From Pseudarcicella hirudinis (lineage in GTDB: Bacteria > Bacteroidota > Bacteroidia > Cytophagales > Spirosomataceae): a DNA stretch of 64,000 bases. The notes under the pieces were generated by a model. That model worked only from the letters and a program-made list of their open reading frames with translations. It searched no databases and was not told the origin of the DNA. Position 1 is the stretch's first letter, and each line of letters begins with the position of its first letter. The position numbers and the translations under genes are program-made. Of this stretch, positions 17,908-27,662 are shown one piece after another. The stretch is from NCBI RefSeq assembly GCF_900115665.1, contig NZ_FOXH01000016.1, positions 69,583 to 133,582 on the forward strand, written 5' to 3'.

Positions 17908-19194
17908 ATGAAAAATCAACAAGATCGAATCAATGCCCTGTTGGCTGACTGGGCAACGAATCCCCGATGGTCAGGAGTTGAAAGACCGTACACTGCTGAG
18001 GAGGTAATCAAACTGGCAGGCTCGTTTCAGATTGAGTACAGTATTGCCAGACTGGGAGCTGAAAGACTCTGGCATATGCTGCAAAATGATGACTGGGTGG
18101 CAGGACTAGGTGCGCTGACCGGAAACCAGGCGGTTCAGGAAGTTCAGGCAGGAATGAAAGCCATTTATCTGAGCGGCTGGCAGGTTGCGGCAGATGCCAA
18201 TCTTTCAGGAAATATGTATCCTGATCAGAGTCTGTATCCCTCCGACAGTGTGCCTTCTGTAGTAAAAAGAATCAATAATGCTTTGCTGAGAGCAGATCAG
18301 ATACAGTCGCTCAGCAATGAAGAAAATATTCACTGGCTGGTTCCGATTGTGGCAGATGCCGAAGCAGGTTTCGGAGGAAATCTGAACACCTTCGAACTGA
18401 TGAAATGGATGATTGAGGCCGGGGCATCAGGGGTTCATTTTGAAGATCAGCTTTCTTCGGCCAAAAAATGCGGCCATCTGGGAGGCAAAGTTTTAGTACC
18501 GACTCAGGAAGCCATTAACAAACTGGTCGCTGCACGTTTAGCAGCAGACGTTATGGGCACTCCTACCCTGGTTATCGCCCGTACAGATGCTGAGGCCGCC
18601 AATCTGATTACTTCAGATGTGGATGAAAGAGATCAGAAATTTATACAATATGATAAAGGCAGAACTTCTGAAGGGTTCTTTTACGTAAAAAACGGACTGG
18701 AACAGGGCATTGACCGAGGTTTGAGTTATGCTCCATATGCAGATCTTATCTGGATGGAAACCGGAAATCCTGATATCGGTTTGGCAAAGGAGTTTGCTCA
18801 GGGAATCAAAAGCAGATTTCCGGATAAAATGCTGGCTTATAATTGTTCTCCTTCATTCAACTGGGCAAAGTTTATGAATGAAAAACAAATGCTGACATTC
18901 AGGGAAGAACTGGCAGATTTAGGGTACAAATTCCAGTTTATTACCCTGGCTGGTTTTCATGCCTTAAATACTTCAATGTTCGAACTATCAAATGCTTATG
19001 TCAAAAAAGGCATGGCCGGATTTTCGGAATTACAGCAAAGAGAATTTGCCTTACAATCCGAAGGCTTCAAAGCCATAAAACACCAGGCATTTGTAGGTAC
19101 AGGATACTTTGATGCTGTTCAGAATACGGTTACCAGCGGACTTTCCTCAACCGGAGCCTTAAGAGGGTCAACCGAAGAAGAACAGTTTCATTAG
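17908..19194 (+). CDS. aceA: Isocitrate lyase
   Basis: This 428-residue enzyme splits isocitrate into glyoxylate and succinate, opening the glyoxylate shunt. The catalytic loop [14 protein letters not shown] carries Cys188; upstream are [18 protein letters not shown] and SGVHFEDQ, which bind Mg2+ and substrate. The C-terminal segment [13 protein letters not shown] and the tail [14 protein letters not shown] are normal for the short bacterial form. It follows aceB by 37 bp and ends in a hairpin at 19203-19230. Together the two enzymes let the cell bypass the decarboxylating TCA steps when growing on acetate supplied through acs. Confidence 0.97.
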   Translation: MKNQQDRINALLADWATNPRWSGVERPYTAEEVIKLAGSFQIEYSIARLGAERLWHMLQNDDWVAGLGALTGNQAVQEVQAGMKAIYLSGWQVAADANLSGNMYPDQSLYPSDSVPSVVKRINNALLRADQIQSLSNEENIHWLVPIVADAEAGFGGNLNTFELMKWMIEAGASGVHFEDQLSSAKKCGHLGGKVLVPTQEAINKLVAARLAADVMGTPTLVIARTDAEAANLITSDVDERDQKFIQYDKGRTSEGFFYVKNGLEQGIDRGLSYAPYADLIWMETGNPDIGLAKEFAQGIKSRFPDKMLAYNCSPSFNWAKFMNEKQMLTFREELADLGYKFQFITLAGFHALNTSMFELSNAYVKKGMAGFSELQQREFALQSEGFKAIKHQAFVGTGYFDAVQNTVTSGLSSTGALRGSTEEEQFH

Positions 19195-19202
19195 CATATT
19201 CA

Positions 19203-19230
19203 GAAATCGTGGACGAAAATCCACGATTTC
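19203..19230 (+). terminator. Hairpin after aceA
   Basis: Perfect 11-bp arms (19203-19213, 19220-19230) enclose a 6-nt loop, starting 9 bp past the aceA stop. No long T-run follows, so termination may be partial or the hairpin may act as a 3' stabiliser. Confidence 0.6.
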
Positions 19231-19274
19231 AACCTCTTTAAATTTCTTAAAAATTTACGCATCAACAAACAAAA

Positions 19275-19308
19275 GCTGATTTATCAGTATCTCTTCTAAT
19301 AAATCAGC
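19275..19308 (+). promoter_or_regulatory. Inverted repeat in the pckA leader
   Basis: Perfect 10-bp arms, GCTGATTTAT at 19275-19284 and ATAAATCAGC at 19299-19308, with a 14-nt spacer, end 23 bp before the pckA start codon. The position suggests an mRNA leader stem or an operator near the promoter. No T-run follows, so it is not a standard terminator. Function is unknown. Confidence 0.4.
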
Positions 19309-19331
19309 CATTCAAACATTCATCAACTCCA

Positions 19332-20966
19332 ATGAAAAACGTATTAACTTCAGCTGAACTTAACCCGGCTGTTCACCCTAAACATCCGGCACTGGCAGGA
19401 CATCCTGATGTTCTCCTCAACCCCGATGTCACGACATTAACAAAGGAAGCTCTTCAAAATAATGAAGGCGTTCTGACAGATACAGGTGCACTGATGTGCG
19501 ACACCGGTACATTTACCGGTCGCTCGCCTAAAGATAAGTTCGTGGTTAGTGATGAACTTACCCGACAGACTATTTGCTGGGGAGACATTAACCAGCCTTT
19601 TGATTCCGTAAGTTTTGGAAAACTTTATCGGAAAATGCTTGATTTTGTGGCCGATAAAAAGATCTATGCCCGCTATGCTTATGCCTGTGCGTCTCCAAAA
19701 CACAGAATCAATATCCTGGCAATCAATACTATGGCATGGCATAACCTTTTCTGTCATCATTTGTTTTTACGCCCAGCGGAAGAAGAACTGACAGATTTCG
19801 AACCGGAATGGGTTATTCTGAATGTACCGGAATTTGAAGCAAATCCTTTGGTTGATGGCACGAGAGCAGGCAATTTTACTATCATCGATTTTAGCCGTAA
19901 AGTCATTCTGATTGGGGGAACTGCTTATGCCGGAGAGATGAAAAAAGGAATTTTCACGGTGTTAAATTATCTTTTACCCCAGGAAAAAGGGATTCTTTCA
20001 ATGCACTGTTCTGCCAACATAGGTCAAAAAGGTGATACCGCTTTATTTTTCGGTCTGTCAGGAACGGGAAAAACCACGCTTTCTGCTGATCCTGAAAGGA
20101 AATTAATCGGGGATGATGAACATGGCTGGTCGGATGATGAAATTTTCAATTTTGAAGGAGGTTGTTATGCCAAGGTAATCAACCTTAGCAAAGAGAATGA
20201 ACCTGAAATTTTTCAGGCAATCCGTTCAGGGTCAATTCTGGAAAACACCAGATTTCATGAGGGAACCGCCATTCCCGATTTTGCCAATCAGTCTGTAACT
20301 GAAAATACCCGTTCGGCTTATCCGATTTCATTTATTCAGAATAGCGTCAGTCCATCTCTCGGAAAAACGCCTGAAAACATCTTCTTTCTGACAGCAGATG
20401 CCTTTGGTGTGCTTCCTCCTGTTTCCAGACTCAATACGGAACAGGCAATGTATTATTTTATTTCAGGATATACTTCCAAACTTGCCGGAACAGAAGTAGG
20501 CATTAAAGAACCTCAGGCAACATTTTCAGCTTGTTTCGGAGCGGCCTTCCTGCCATTGCATCCTTTTAAATATGCAGAGTTATTGGGGGAAAAAATCAGA
20601 AATAATGAAGTAAATGTATGGCTGATTAATACCGGTTGGAACGGTGGCCCATATGGTGTAGGTTCAAGAATGAAACTGCCTTATACCAGGGCAATGATTC
20701 ATGCAGCACTCGAAGGGCATTTTGATCAGGTGGCATTTACCACGCACCCGATATTCGGACTGGAAATTCCGGAAACCTGTCCAAATGTACCATCCGAGTT
20801 ATTAAATCCTGAAAATACCTGGAAAGACAAAGCTGAATACAAGGTAAAAGCAATTGCATTGAAAAATGCCTTTCAGGAAAATTTCAAAAAATATTCAGGG
20901 ATTCCGGGAGCGGAGCAGCTTTTGAACAAAAAGCAGGAAGTTTATCCGCAATTGAACCTGGTGTAA
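19332..20966 (+). CDS. pckA: Phosphoenolpyruvate carboxykinase (ATP)
   Basis: This 544-residue enzyme converts oxaloacetate plus ATP to phosphoenolpyruvate, CO2 and ADP, the first committed step of gluconeogenesis from C4 acids. Visible motifs are FTGRSPKDKF (oxaloacetate site), ILSMHCSANIG, the P-loop GLSGTGKTTLSADP (residues 241-254), the Mg2+-binding IGDDEHGW, and AFGVLPPVSRL. The ATP form is indicated by its length and P-loop type. It stands 137 bp after aceA on the same strand, separated by a hairpin, and precedes fbp. Its placement turns malate and oxaloacetate made by the glyoxylate shunt into PEP. Confidence 0.97.
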   Translation: MKNVLTSAELNPAVHPKHPALAGHPDVLLNPDVTTLTKEALQNNEGVLTDTGALMCDTGTFTGRSPKDKFVVSDELTRQTICWGDINQPFDSVSFGKLYRKMLDFVADKKIYARYAYACASPKHRINILAINTMAWHNLFCHHLFLRPAEEELTDFEPEWVILNVPEFEANPLVDGTRAGNFTIIDFSRKVILIGGTAYAGEMKKGIFTVLNYLLPQEKGILSMHCSANIGQKGDTALFFGLSGTGKTTLSADPERKLIGDDEHGWSDDEIFNFEGGCYAKVINLSKENEPEIFQAIRSGSILENTRFHEGTAIPDFANQSVTENTRSAYPISFIQNSVSPSLGKTPENIFFLTADAFGVLPPVSRLNTEQAMYYFISGYTSKLAGTEVGIKEPQATFSACFGAAFLPLHPFKYAELLGEKIRNNEVNVWLINTGWNGGPYGVGSRMKLPYTRAMIHAALEGHFDQVAFTTHPIFGLEIPETCPNVPSELLNPENTWKDKAEYKVKAIALKNAFQENFKKYSGIPGAEQLLNKKQEVYPQLNLV

Positions 20967-21125
20967 AACAAAGTTCGGTTTTTTAGGGAGTTGGTTCTGC
21001 ACCTTTCATCATTCAAACGACAATTCTTCTCTTTGAAGTCCCATGCAGTATGGTATGGTACAGGACGAAGCAGAATGAAACAAAGTATAATTTGACAAAG
21101 AAAATCATATATAAACTTTTGCAAT

Positions 21126-22166
21126 ATGAGTAATAATGAAAATGCCCTCGCACTTCCGGTAGGTACAACCCTCGACAGATTTATCATGCGCCAGCAGGAG
21201 GATTTCCCTTATGCAAAAGGGGAACTTTCCCAGCTTCTAAGAGACATTGCGCTCGCTGCCAAAATCATCAACCGTGAAATTAACAGAGCAGGGTTAATCG
21301 ATATTACCGGAGCATTCGGAAAAGAAAACATTCAGGGAGAACATCAGCAGAAACTGGATGTAATTGCCAATATCCGCTTCAAAAGGGCCCTGATTAATGG
21401 CGGAGAAGCCTGCGGAATCCTTACTGAAGAGGAAGAAGATATTATTCAGACGGGTAATGAAAACGGAAAATATGTAGTAGCGATTGATCCGCTGGACGGT
21501 TCCTCCAACATTGATGTGAATGTTTCAATAGGAACGATTTTTTCTATTTACAGAAGAGTCAGTCCAATCGGGACGCCTGCCACGACAGAAGATTTTATGC
21601 AGGGCGGACGCAGGCAAGTGGCTGCCGGATACATCTTATACGGTTCTTCAACCATCATGGCTTATACCACCGGGCAGGGTGTCAATGCTTTTACTTATGA
21701 AAATTCACTGGGAGAGTTTTTTCTTTCTCATGCCAACATTAAAATGCCGGCTTCCGGAAAAATCTATTCCTGTAATGATGCCTATTTTGAGGATTTTTCA
21801 GAACCGGTTCAAAACTTTGTCAGAAACCTGAGAAAAAATGACGGAGTAGCCAGGTACATTGGTTCATTGGTCGGGGATTTCCACAGAAATCTGCTCAAAG
21901 GAGGTATTTATTTATATCCTCCTACGGCAAAATCTCCTCATGGCAAACTTCGTTTGCTTTATGAATGCTACCCCCTGGCATTTGTGATAGAACAAGCCGG
22001 AGGAATTGCCTTCGAAGGAAGTGTGAAAACACTTGATGTCGTTCCGCAAAAACCTCATCAGCGTTCCACAATTTTCCTCGGTTCTCCGGAAATGGTTGAA
22101 AATCTGGTAAAAAACTTCTTTGTACCCGAATTCATTGATAGCCATCCGGCAATAAATTCTATATAA
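21126..22166 (+). CDS. fbp: Fructose-1,6-bisphosphatase class I
   Basis: This 346-residue enzyme removes the 1-phosphate of fructose 1,6-bisphosphate, the irreversible last stage of gluconeogenesis. The metal-binding signature [20 protein letters not shown] contains Asp121 and Asp124; [18 protein letters not shown] and [21 protein letters not shown] bind substrate. These are class I features. It lies 159 bp after pckA on the same strand, completing the run aceB-aceA-pckA-fbp. Whether the four genes share regulation is not shown by the sequence. Confidence 0.96.
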   Translation: MSNNENALALPVGTTLDRFIMRQQEDFPYAKGELSQLLRDIALAAKIINREINRAGLIDITGAFGKENIQGEHQQKLDVIANIRFKRALINGGEACGILTEEEEDIIQTGNENGKYVVAIDPLDGSSNIDVNVSIGTIFSIYRRVSPIGTPATTEDFMQGGRRQVAAGYILYGSSTIMAYTTGQGVNAFTYENSLGEFFLSHANIKMPASGKIYSCNDAYFEDFSEPVQNFVRNLRKNDGVARYIGSLVGDFHRNLLKGGIYLYPPTAKSPHGKLRLLYECYPLAFVIEQAGGIAFEGSVKTLDVVPQKPHQRSTIFLGSPEMVENLVKNFFVPEFIDSHPAINSI

Positions 22167-22270
22167 ACATTTCATTACCAGAACAATAAGCCATAAAAAC
22201 AAAAGAAAAAAACACTGAAAACACATCGTTATTTTGATTAAATTGTATAGTTTTAGGATGAATAAATGAT

Positions 22271-22297
22271 AATACTTTAGAATTATTCTAAAGTATT
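22271..22297. promoter_or_regulatory. 27-bp palindrome upstream of the export operon
   Basis: Two perfect 12-bp arms (22271-22282, 22286-22297) enclose three bases. It lies in the 202-bp gap after fbp, 71 bp before the ABC exporter gene. There is no T-run on the plus strand. An operator for the export operon, or a processing hairpin after fbp, are both possible. Confidence 0.4.
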
Positions 22298-22368
22298 GCA
22301 ACATTTTAGTACACTTGTACGTTATACTACTCCAAACTTCACAATTATAAAATAACCGAAAACAATTT

Positions 22369-24558
22369 ATGAACAACACTCAGTTAAGCCTAATTATACA
22401 GAAACTGACAGAGTTTTATGGAGAAAATTACGAGTATTTTTCTACAAAACCGCCCGCTTTTCAACAGGTAAAAAATTACGAGACCAGCGAGCTTGATGCA
22501 TTTATAAGTGATCTCACGCATCAGGCCGCCCAACACAAATACCTACTGATAGAAAACTTTCTGTCTCCAGAATCATTCAAAGAGCTGCTCAGCCAAAACT
22601 CCCACCCGTTTATCTTCTGGGACCAAACTGAACAAGGGCTCGTCCCGGTTTTAGCCGGACATTCTCTCAAAGACAACAAGCCTTATTTCTGGAAATTTCA
22701 AACTTCCTCCCAGCCGGTTGAAATTAATACAGAGCAGACATTTAAGCCAAAACGCTGCGAAAATAATCCGGATATAACCAAAAACGGAATGGTGCGCTTC
22801 CTAAGCACTTTCCCGCTCGAAAACATCTCAACAGAAGAGACAATCCAGGAATTAAGCCCTCTCCAACGTCTTTTCGGACTACTCAAAAACGAAAGAAAAG
22901 ACATATCATACATCTACATTTACGCCATCGTAGTCGGAATTATCTCACTTACTCTTCCACTTGGTATTCAGGCAATTATCGGTATGATTTCCGGCGGACT
23001 TGTATTCAGTTCCGTTTATGTACTGGTTGGTGTGGTAATTTTAGGTATCATCATTTCCGGAATCCTGCAAATCTATCAGCAAACCCTGGTGGAAATTCTC
23101 CAGCGAAGGGTTTTTGCCAAAGCTGCTTTTGATTTCACTTACCGGATTCCGAAGATTAAGGCTGAAGCGCTGATGAAATATTACGCACCCGAGCTGATGA
23201 ATCGCTTTTTTGATATTCTTACCGTTCAGAAAGCCTTACCAAAAGTGTTAATTGATATTACGGGAGCAGTTATTCAGATTCTGTTTGGTATTATTCTGCT
23301 CGCACTTTACCACCCGTATTTCATTGCATTCGGTATTCTCATCGTCGGAATTGTCACATTTGTAGTGCTTCAGAATGCCCCGAAAGGACTGGAAACCAGC
23401 TTAGTAGAATCAAAATACAAATATAAGGTAGCGCAATGGCTGGAAGATCTTGCCAGAACCGTTTTTGCCTTTAAATCGGCAGGCAGTACCAATCTTCCCA
23501 TTCAGAAAATGGATTATCTGGTCAACAATTACCTGAAATACCGTAAAAAACATTTCAGGGTTCTGGTGATTTTATATGCAAATGCTGTGTTTTTTAAGGC
23601 ATTCGTAACCGGAGCTTTGCTGATTATCGGAACAATTCTTGTGGTTGACAGACAAATCACCCTCGGGCAATTCGTTGCCTCTGAAATCATTATTCTGTTA
23701 GTGGTTGGTGCCGTCGAAAAACTCATTGCCAGCGTGGAAGTGGTTTTTGACTTACTTACAGCAGTTGAAAAAATGGGACATGTCACTGATCTTCCGCTGG
23801 AAAAAGACCGTGGATTACAATATGATTTCCATAAAACAAATCATGGAATTGCTATTCAAACCAAAAATCTGTCTTATCAGTACGATGGCAGCAAGAAACA
23901 GGTTTTAAAGAATATCAATTTTGAAACAAAAGCGAATGAAAGTGTCTGTATAACCGGAACCAATGGCTCAGGAAAAGAAACCCTGCTGAAAATTCTTTCC
24001 GCCATTTATACCGATTTCGAAGGAGCTATTTCTTTTAACGACCTCTCAATCAGAGACATTAATCTCGGCAGTATCCGTGAAGCGATTGAACGAAACCTGG
24101 CTTCAGATCTGATTTTTGACGGAACATTGCTTGAAAATATTGTTTTAGGAAGAGATTGTGTGAAATACAATGATGTTGCATGGGCAGTTGAAAAACTCAA
24201 TCTGAAAGAAAATATTGACCAGCTTCCTGATGGTATTAATACCCAGATGACAGGTGGCGGCAAGCGTTTTTCGGAAAGTTTTATCGCAAAAATTTCTGTG
24301 GCAAGATGTGTGGTCGAAAAACCTAAGTTATTGATGATCACAGACATCTATCCGGAATTACATAAGGCAGAACGTATGAGAACCATTGCTTTCCTGACGG
24401 ATAAATCAAATCCCTGGACATTGCTTACTATCTCAAATGATCCGATGGTTATGGCTGCCTGTGATAAAGTAGTGGTAATGGACGAAGGCAGGATTATTAT
24501 GGAAGGCTCTTATCAGGAATTAATCAAACAATCTGACTTTCAGGAACTTGTTGATTAA
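22369..24558 (+). CDS. ABC exporter subunit with degenerate ATP-binding domain
   Basis: This 729-residue protein has the HlyB/LapB layout: an N-terminal domain of about 180 residues without the Cys of C39 peptidases, six membrane helices (about 185-460), and a C-terminal nucleotide-binding domain. That domain is degenerate. The Walker A reads GTNGSGKETL, with Glu in place of the first Ser/Thr; the LSGGQ signature is replaced by TGGGKRFSESFIAK; Walker B reads LLMITDIYPEL, with Ile at the catalytic Glu position; and the H-switch reads TISNDP, with Asn. Such sequences are family-wide in a Bacteroidota branch as I recall it, but this copy looks poor in ATPase residues. HlyD and TolC partners follow, so it is probably the inner-membrane part of a type I-like exporter. 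Confidence 0.85.
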   Translation: MNNTQLSLIIQKLTEFYGENYEYFSTKPPAFQQVKNYETSELDAFISDLTHQAAQHKYLLIENFLSPESFKELLSQNSHPFIFWDQTEQGLVPVLAGHSLKDNKPYFWKFQTSSQPVEINTEQTFKPKRCENNPDITKNGMVRFLSTFPLENISTEETIQELSPLQRLFGLLKNERKDISYIYIYAIVVGIISLTLPLGIQAIIGMISGGLVFSSVYVLVGVVILGIIISGILQIYQQTLVEILQRRVFAKAAFDFTYRIPKIKAEALMKYYAPELMNRFFDILTVQKALPKVLIDITGAVIQILFGIILLALYHPYFIAFGILIVGIVTFVVLQNAPKGLETSLVESKYKYKVAQWLEDLARTVFAFKSAGSTNLPIQKMDYLVNNYLKYRKKHFRVLVILYANAVFFKAFVTGALLIIGTILVVDRQITLGQFVASEIIILLVVGAVEKLIASVEVVFDLLTAVEKMGHVTDLPLEKDRGLQYDFHKTNHGIAIQTKNLSYQYDGSKKQVLKNINFETKANESVCITGTNGSGKETLLKILSAIYTDFEGAISFNDLSIRDINLGSIREAIERNLASDLIFDGTLLENIVLGRDCVKYNDVAWAVEKLNLKENIDQLPDGINTQMTGGGKRFSESFIAKISVARCVVEKPKLLMITDIYPELHKAERMRTIAFLTDKSNPWTLLTISNDPMVMAACDKVVVMDEGRIIMEGSYQELIKQSDFQELVD

Positions 24559-24575
24559 TCTTCCGGAAATCAGTT

Positions 24576-24689
24576 ATGATAACTGACCATAAACCTCAAA
24601 TTCAGGGATTTATTCCGGAAAAAGAAGAAAGGGATTTTTCTCATTCAGGATTTATCCCGGTCACGAAAACAGAAATTTATTATGCTTAA
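24576..24689 (+). CDS. Possible 37-residue peptide overlapping the HlyD start
   Basis: A short frame starts at ATG 24576, 17 bp after the ABC gene, and its stop at 24687-24689 overlaps the HlyD start codon by 8 bp, as in coupled translation. The product begins MITDHKPQIQGFIPEKEE and contains GFIP twice (GFIPEKEERDF and GFIPVTKTEIYYA). There is no signal peptide or double-glycine leader. It could be a small accessory or substrate peptide of the exporter, or just a chance frame that helps ribosomes reach the HlyD start. Confidence 0.35.
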   Translation: MITDHKPQIQGFIPEKEERDFSHSGFIPVTKTEIYYA

Positions 24690-26052
24690 TATATCTCATC
24701 AGAAAGTGGGCAAAAAAGTACATGAACAATTTGAGCTTCATTCGCTCAATACCCTTCATACGCCAAGAAGCGCTGTGATTTTGAAACGCTGGCTTATCGG
24801 GATTAGTATCGTCCTGTTAATCGTTATGTTTCTGCCCTGGCAGCAAAATATTAACGGAAAAGGAGATTTGTCGGCACTCGCTCCGCAGGATCGTCCTCAG
24901 ACTGTCCAGAATGCCATTGCCGGAAGAATTGAAAAATGGGTCCACAAGGAAGGAGATTTTGTCAAAAAAGGGGAAACTATTATTATTATTTCAGAGATAA
25001 AAGACGACTATTTTGACCCTAAACTTCCACAGAGGTTACAAGAACAGCTTTCTGCCAAACAGGCTGCCATTGAAAGCTATAAGGCGAAAATTGCTGCATT
25101 GAGTAATCAGATTGCCGCACTTCACAAGAATCAGCAGTTTAGCTTACAAAAAGCCCGGAACAAGGTAACACAGGGGCTTGCCAAAGTCACCGCAGACAGT
25201 ACGGATGTTGTAGCCGAACAGGTGCAGCTGGCCATTGCTCAGACCCGCTTTAACCGGGGTGACGATCAATATAAAAACGGAGGAATCATTTCGCTGAGCG
25301 AATGGGAAAGCCGGAAATTGAAATTGCAGGAAGTGAAAGCTAAATTGGTTTCCTATCAGAATAAACAGGCTATTTCAAAACAGGAATTGATTAATGCCCG
25401 CATTGAACTGAATTCGATTAATGCTGATTATGCCGAAAAAATCTCCAAAGCCCAATCAGACCAAAGTTCTGCCTATTCTTCCTTAGCGGCAGGAGACTAT
25501 GAACTGGCGCAATTAACCAATAAAATTGCCAATGTAGATATTCGCAGACAGCAGTACCATGTCAAAGCTCCGCAAGATGGTTATATTGTCCGTGCTATAA
25601 AAATGGGGATTGGTGAAACCATCAAAGAAGGAGAATCTATTGTAACCTTACAACCGGCTAATCCGCAGATGGCTGTGGAACTGTTCGTAAAAGCCATGGA
25701 TGTTCCGCTTATTCAGGAAGGCCGGGAAGTGCGTCTGCAATTTGAAGGTTTCCCGGCTTTACAATTTTCGGGCTGGCCTTCTGTATCCGTTGGTACTTTC
25801 GGGGGGATTGTTAAAGTTATCGACCGGGTTGACAGTAAGAACGGAGAATACCGTTTGCTGGTCGTTCCCAAACCCAATGATGAACCCTGGCCTCATCAGC
25901 TACGCATGGGCTCAGGTGTTTATGGATGGGTAATGCTTGATAACGTCTCAGTATGGTACGAAGTATGGAGACAACTTAATGCCTTCCCTCCTAGTTTAAA
26001 AGAGGAACCTCAGGAAGATGAAAAATCAGGATCGAAAGAGAAGAAGAAATAA
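24682..26052 (+). CDS. HlyD-family periplasmic adaptor protein
   Basis: This 456-residue membrane fusion protein links the inner-membrane exporter to TolC. After a cytoplasmic start it has one helix (about residues 33-52), then a split lipoyl (biotinyl-lipoyl-like) domain: AGRIEKWVHKEGDFVKKGETIIII and later YHVKAPQDGYIVRAIKMGIGE. Between these lies a long alpha-helical hairpin coiled coil (about 100-275). The C-terminus is lysine- and glutamate-rich (ending EDEKSGSKEKKK). It is flanked by the ABC protein upstream and TolC downstream on the same strand, the classical order for type I secretion. Confidence 0.93.
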   Translation: MLNISHQKVGKKVHEQFELHSLNTLHTPRSAVILKRWLIGISIVLLIVMFLPWQQNINGKGDLSALAPQDRPQTVQNAIAGRIEKWVHKEGDFVKKGETIIIISEIKDDYFDPKLPQRLQEQLSAKQAAIESYKAKIAALSNQIAALHKNQQFSLQKARNKVTQGLAKVTADSTDVVAEQVQLAIAQTRFNRGDDQYKNGGIISLSEWESRKLKLQEVKAKLVSYQNKQAISKQELINARIELNSINADYAEKISKAQSDQSSAYSSLAAGDYELAQLTNKIANVDIRRQQYHVKAPQDGYIVRAIKMGIGETIKEGESIVTLQPANPQMAVELFVKAMDVPLIQEGREVRLQFEGFPALQFSGWPSVSVGTFGGIVKVIDRVDSKNGEYRLLVVPKPNDEPWPHQLRMGSGVYGWVMLDNVSVWYEVWRQLNAFPPSLKEEPQEDEKSGSKEKKK

Positions 26053-26241
26053 GATTGGCAGGAATCAAAAGGCAAGAGATCAGCAGTAAGACAAAAGAAT
26101 AGCGGGGTTATCCCGAAAAGGCTTAGTTCAGTTTATACCGGGCCACAATGTCTTTTATCATCAGACCTTTTTTCCAATGCCTTTTGACCTGTTTCTCACA
26201 TCTCTGAAATTCAGCATCTTTTGTCCAAAATATTAAAAACA

Positions 26242-27627
26242 ATGTTCAGATATATTTTTATCATATTATTCATCGGGAATATATTTCCGGCTTTTTCCCA
26301 GGAAAAAGCCGGATTATTCAGCTACGATGATTTTATAGAAATCGTTAAAAGAAATCACCCGCTGGTAAAACAGGCGAATTTATTACCCCTTGATGCCCAA
26401 ACTGAAATCATGCAGGCAAAAGGACAGTTTGACCCGAAATTAGGCTCAAGTTTCGACAGAAAGGCATTTCAGGGAACTGATTATTATAACAGATGGGATA
26501 GTAATCTGAAAATTCCAACGTATTTCGGAGCGGATTTTAAAGTTGGTTATGAGCAAAATTCCGGATTAAAATTAAAACCGGAAGAATCGCCAAAGCTTAT
26601 TTATGCGGGAATGAGTGTCCCGATCGGCCAGGGTTTATTAATTGATGCCAGAAGGGCTACGCTCAGACAGGCACAGATTGCCAGACAGATTTCTGAAGCT
26701 GAAAAAATTAAATCAATCAACAAAACCATACTGAGCGCCTCCAAAGATTATTGGGAATGGTATCTTGCCTATCAGCAGTATAGTTTCATCAAAGAAGGAC
26801 TGGATCTGGCAGAAACACGTTTTAATGCCACAAAGGAAAGAGCAAGAATCGGAGAACAGGCTGCCATTGATTCTGTTGAAGCAAAAATAACCCTGCAAGA
26901 TCGTCAGGTAGCTTTTGAACAGGCGGGCGTTGACTGGAAGAATGCCGGTCTCATGCTTTCCAACTACCTCTGGAACGAAAAAGATGAACCTTTAGAATTA
27001 CCTGAAAATGCCATTCCTCCTGCTGTGAGTACTTTTCTGGTGGATGAAATGACATTACAAAGCCTTTTGGTGAAAGCAAAAACACACCCGGAACTGGTAA
27101 AACTGGAAGGGAAAATCGGACAGTTGACCATCGAAGAAAGATTCCGTAAAGAGCTCCTAAAGCCTCAGCTGGATGTCAGTTTTAATTTTTTAAGTAAAAG
27201 TTTCGACATTGGCAACGATGATAATTCGAGTGCTTTTATGTTTGCTAACCAAAAAGTAGGAGTCAATTTTCTGGTTCCGATTTTCCTGCGCAAAGAAAGA
27301 GGGAAACTTCAGCAGATCAGAATTAAGCAAATGCAGACTGGTTTTGAAAAAGGTTTTGCTGTCAGAACCATCATGAATGACGTTTACGCCTCCTACAACG
27401 ATGTCAAAAACTATGAAAAACAGCTTAAAATTCAGCAGGAATCTGTCAAAAACCAGGAAATTATGCTGGTAGCTGAAAAGCGAAAATTTGAGATCGGAGA
27501 AACCTCTCTCTTTTTGCTGAATGCCCGTGAAAGCAAGCTGATTGACATGAGGGTAAAAGTGGAATCTTTAAAAAGTAAGTACCAAAAAGCTTTGATTCAG
27601 TTAAATTATGCCTCAGGAAGTATGTAG
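26242..27627 (+). CDS. TolC-family outer-membrane channel protein
   Basis: The protein has 461 residues from the ATG at 26242; the TTG at 26221 would only prefix the signal peptide. The signal peptide is MFRYIFIILFIGNIFPAFSQ with cleavage after SQ. The mature protein is mostly long alpha-helix with two similar halves, each containing the NHPLVKQA or HPELVKLE type of motif that marks TolC repeats. It should form the trimeric outer-membrane tunnel for the adaptor and ABC protein upstream. The 189-bp gap before it contains no gene. Confidence 0.9.
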   Translation: MFRYIFIILFIGNIFPAFSQEKAGLFSYDDFIEIVKRNHPLVKQANLLPLDAQTEIMQAKGQFDPKLGSSFDRKAFQGTDYYNRWDSNLKIPTYFGADFKVGYEQNSGLKLKPEESPKLIYAGMSVPIGQGLLIDARRATLRQAQIARQISEAEKIKSINKTILSASKDYWEWYLAYQQYSFIKEGLDLAETRFNATKERARIGEQAAIDSVEAKITLQDRQVAFEQAGVDWKNAGLMLSNYLWNEKDEPLELPENAIPPAVSTFLVDEMTLQSLLVKAKTHPELVKLEGKIGQLTIEERFRKELLKPQLDVSFNFLSKSFDIGNDDNSSAFMFANQKVGVNFLVPIFLRKERGKLQQIRIKQMQTGFEKGFAVRTIMNDVYASYNDVKNYEKQLKIQQESVKNQEIMLVAEKRKFEIGETSLFLLNARESKLIDMRVKVESLKSKYQKALIQLNYASGSM

Positions 27628-27662
27628 ATTTGTATAATCATTACAACTGAATCATAATTTAA

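Noticed and set aside
26053-26241. Long imperfect inverted repeat before tolC
   Set aside because: CAAAAGGCA and its complement occur, but pairing breaks down elsewhere; probably chance.
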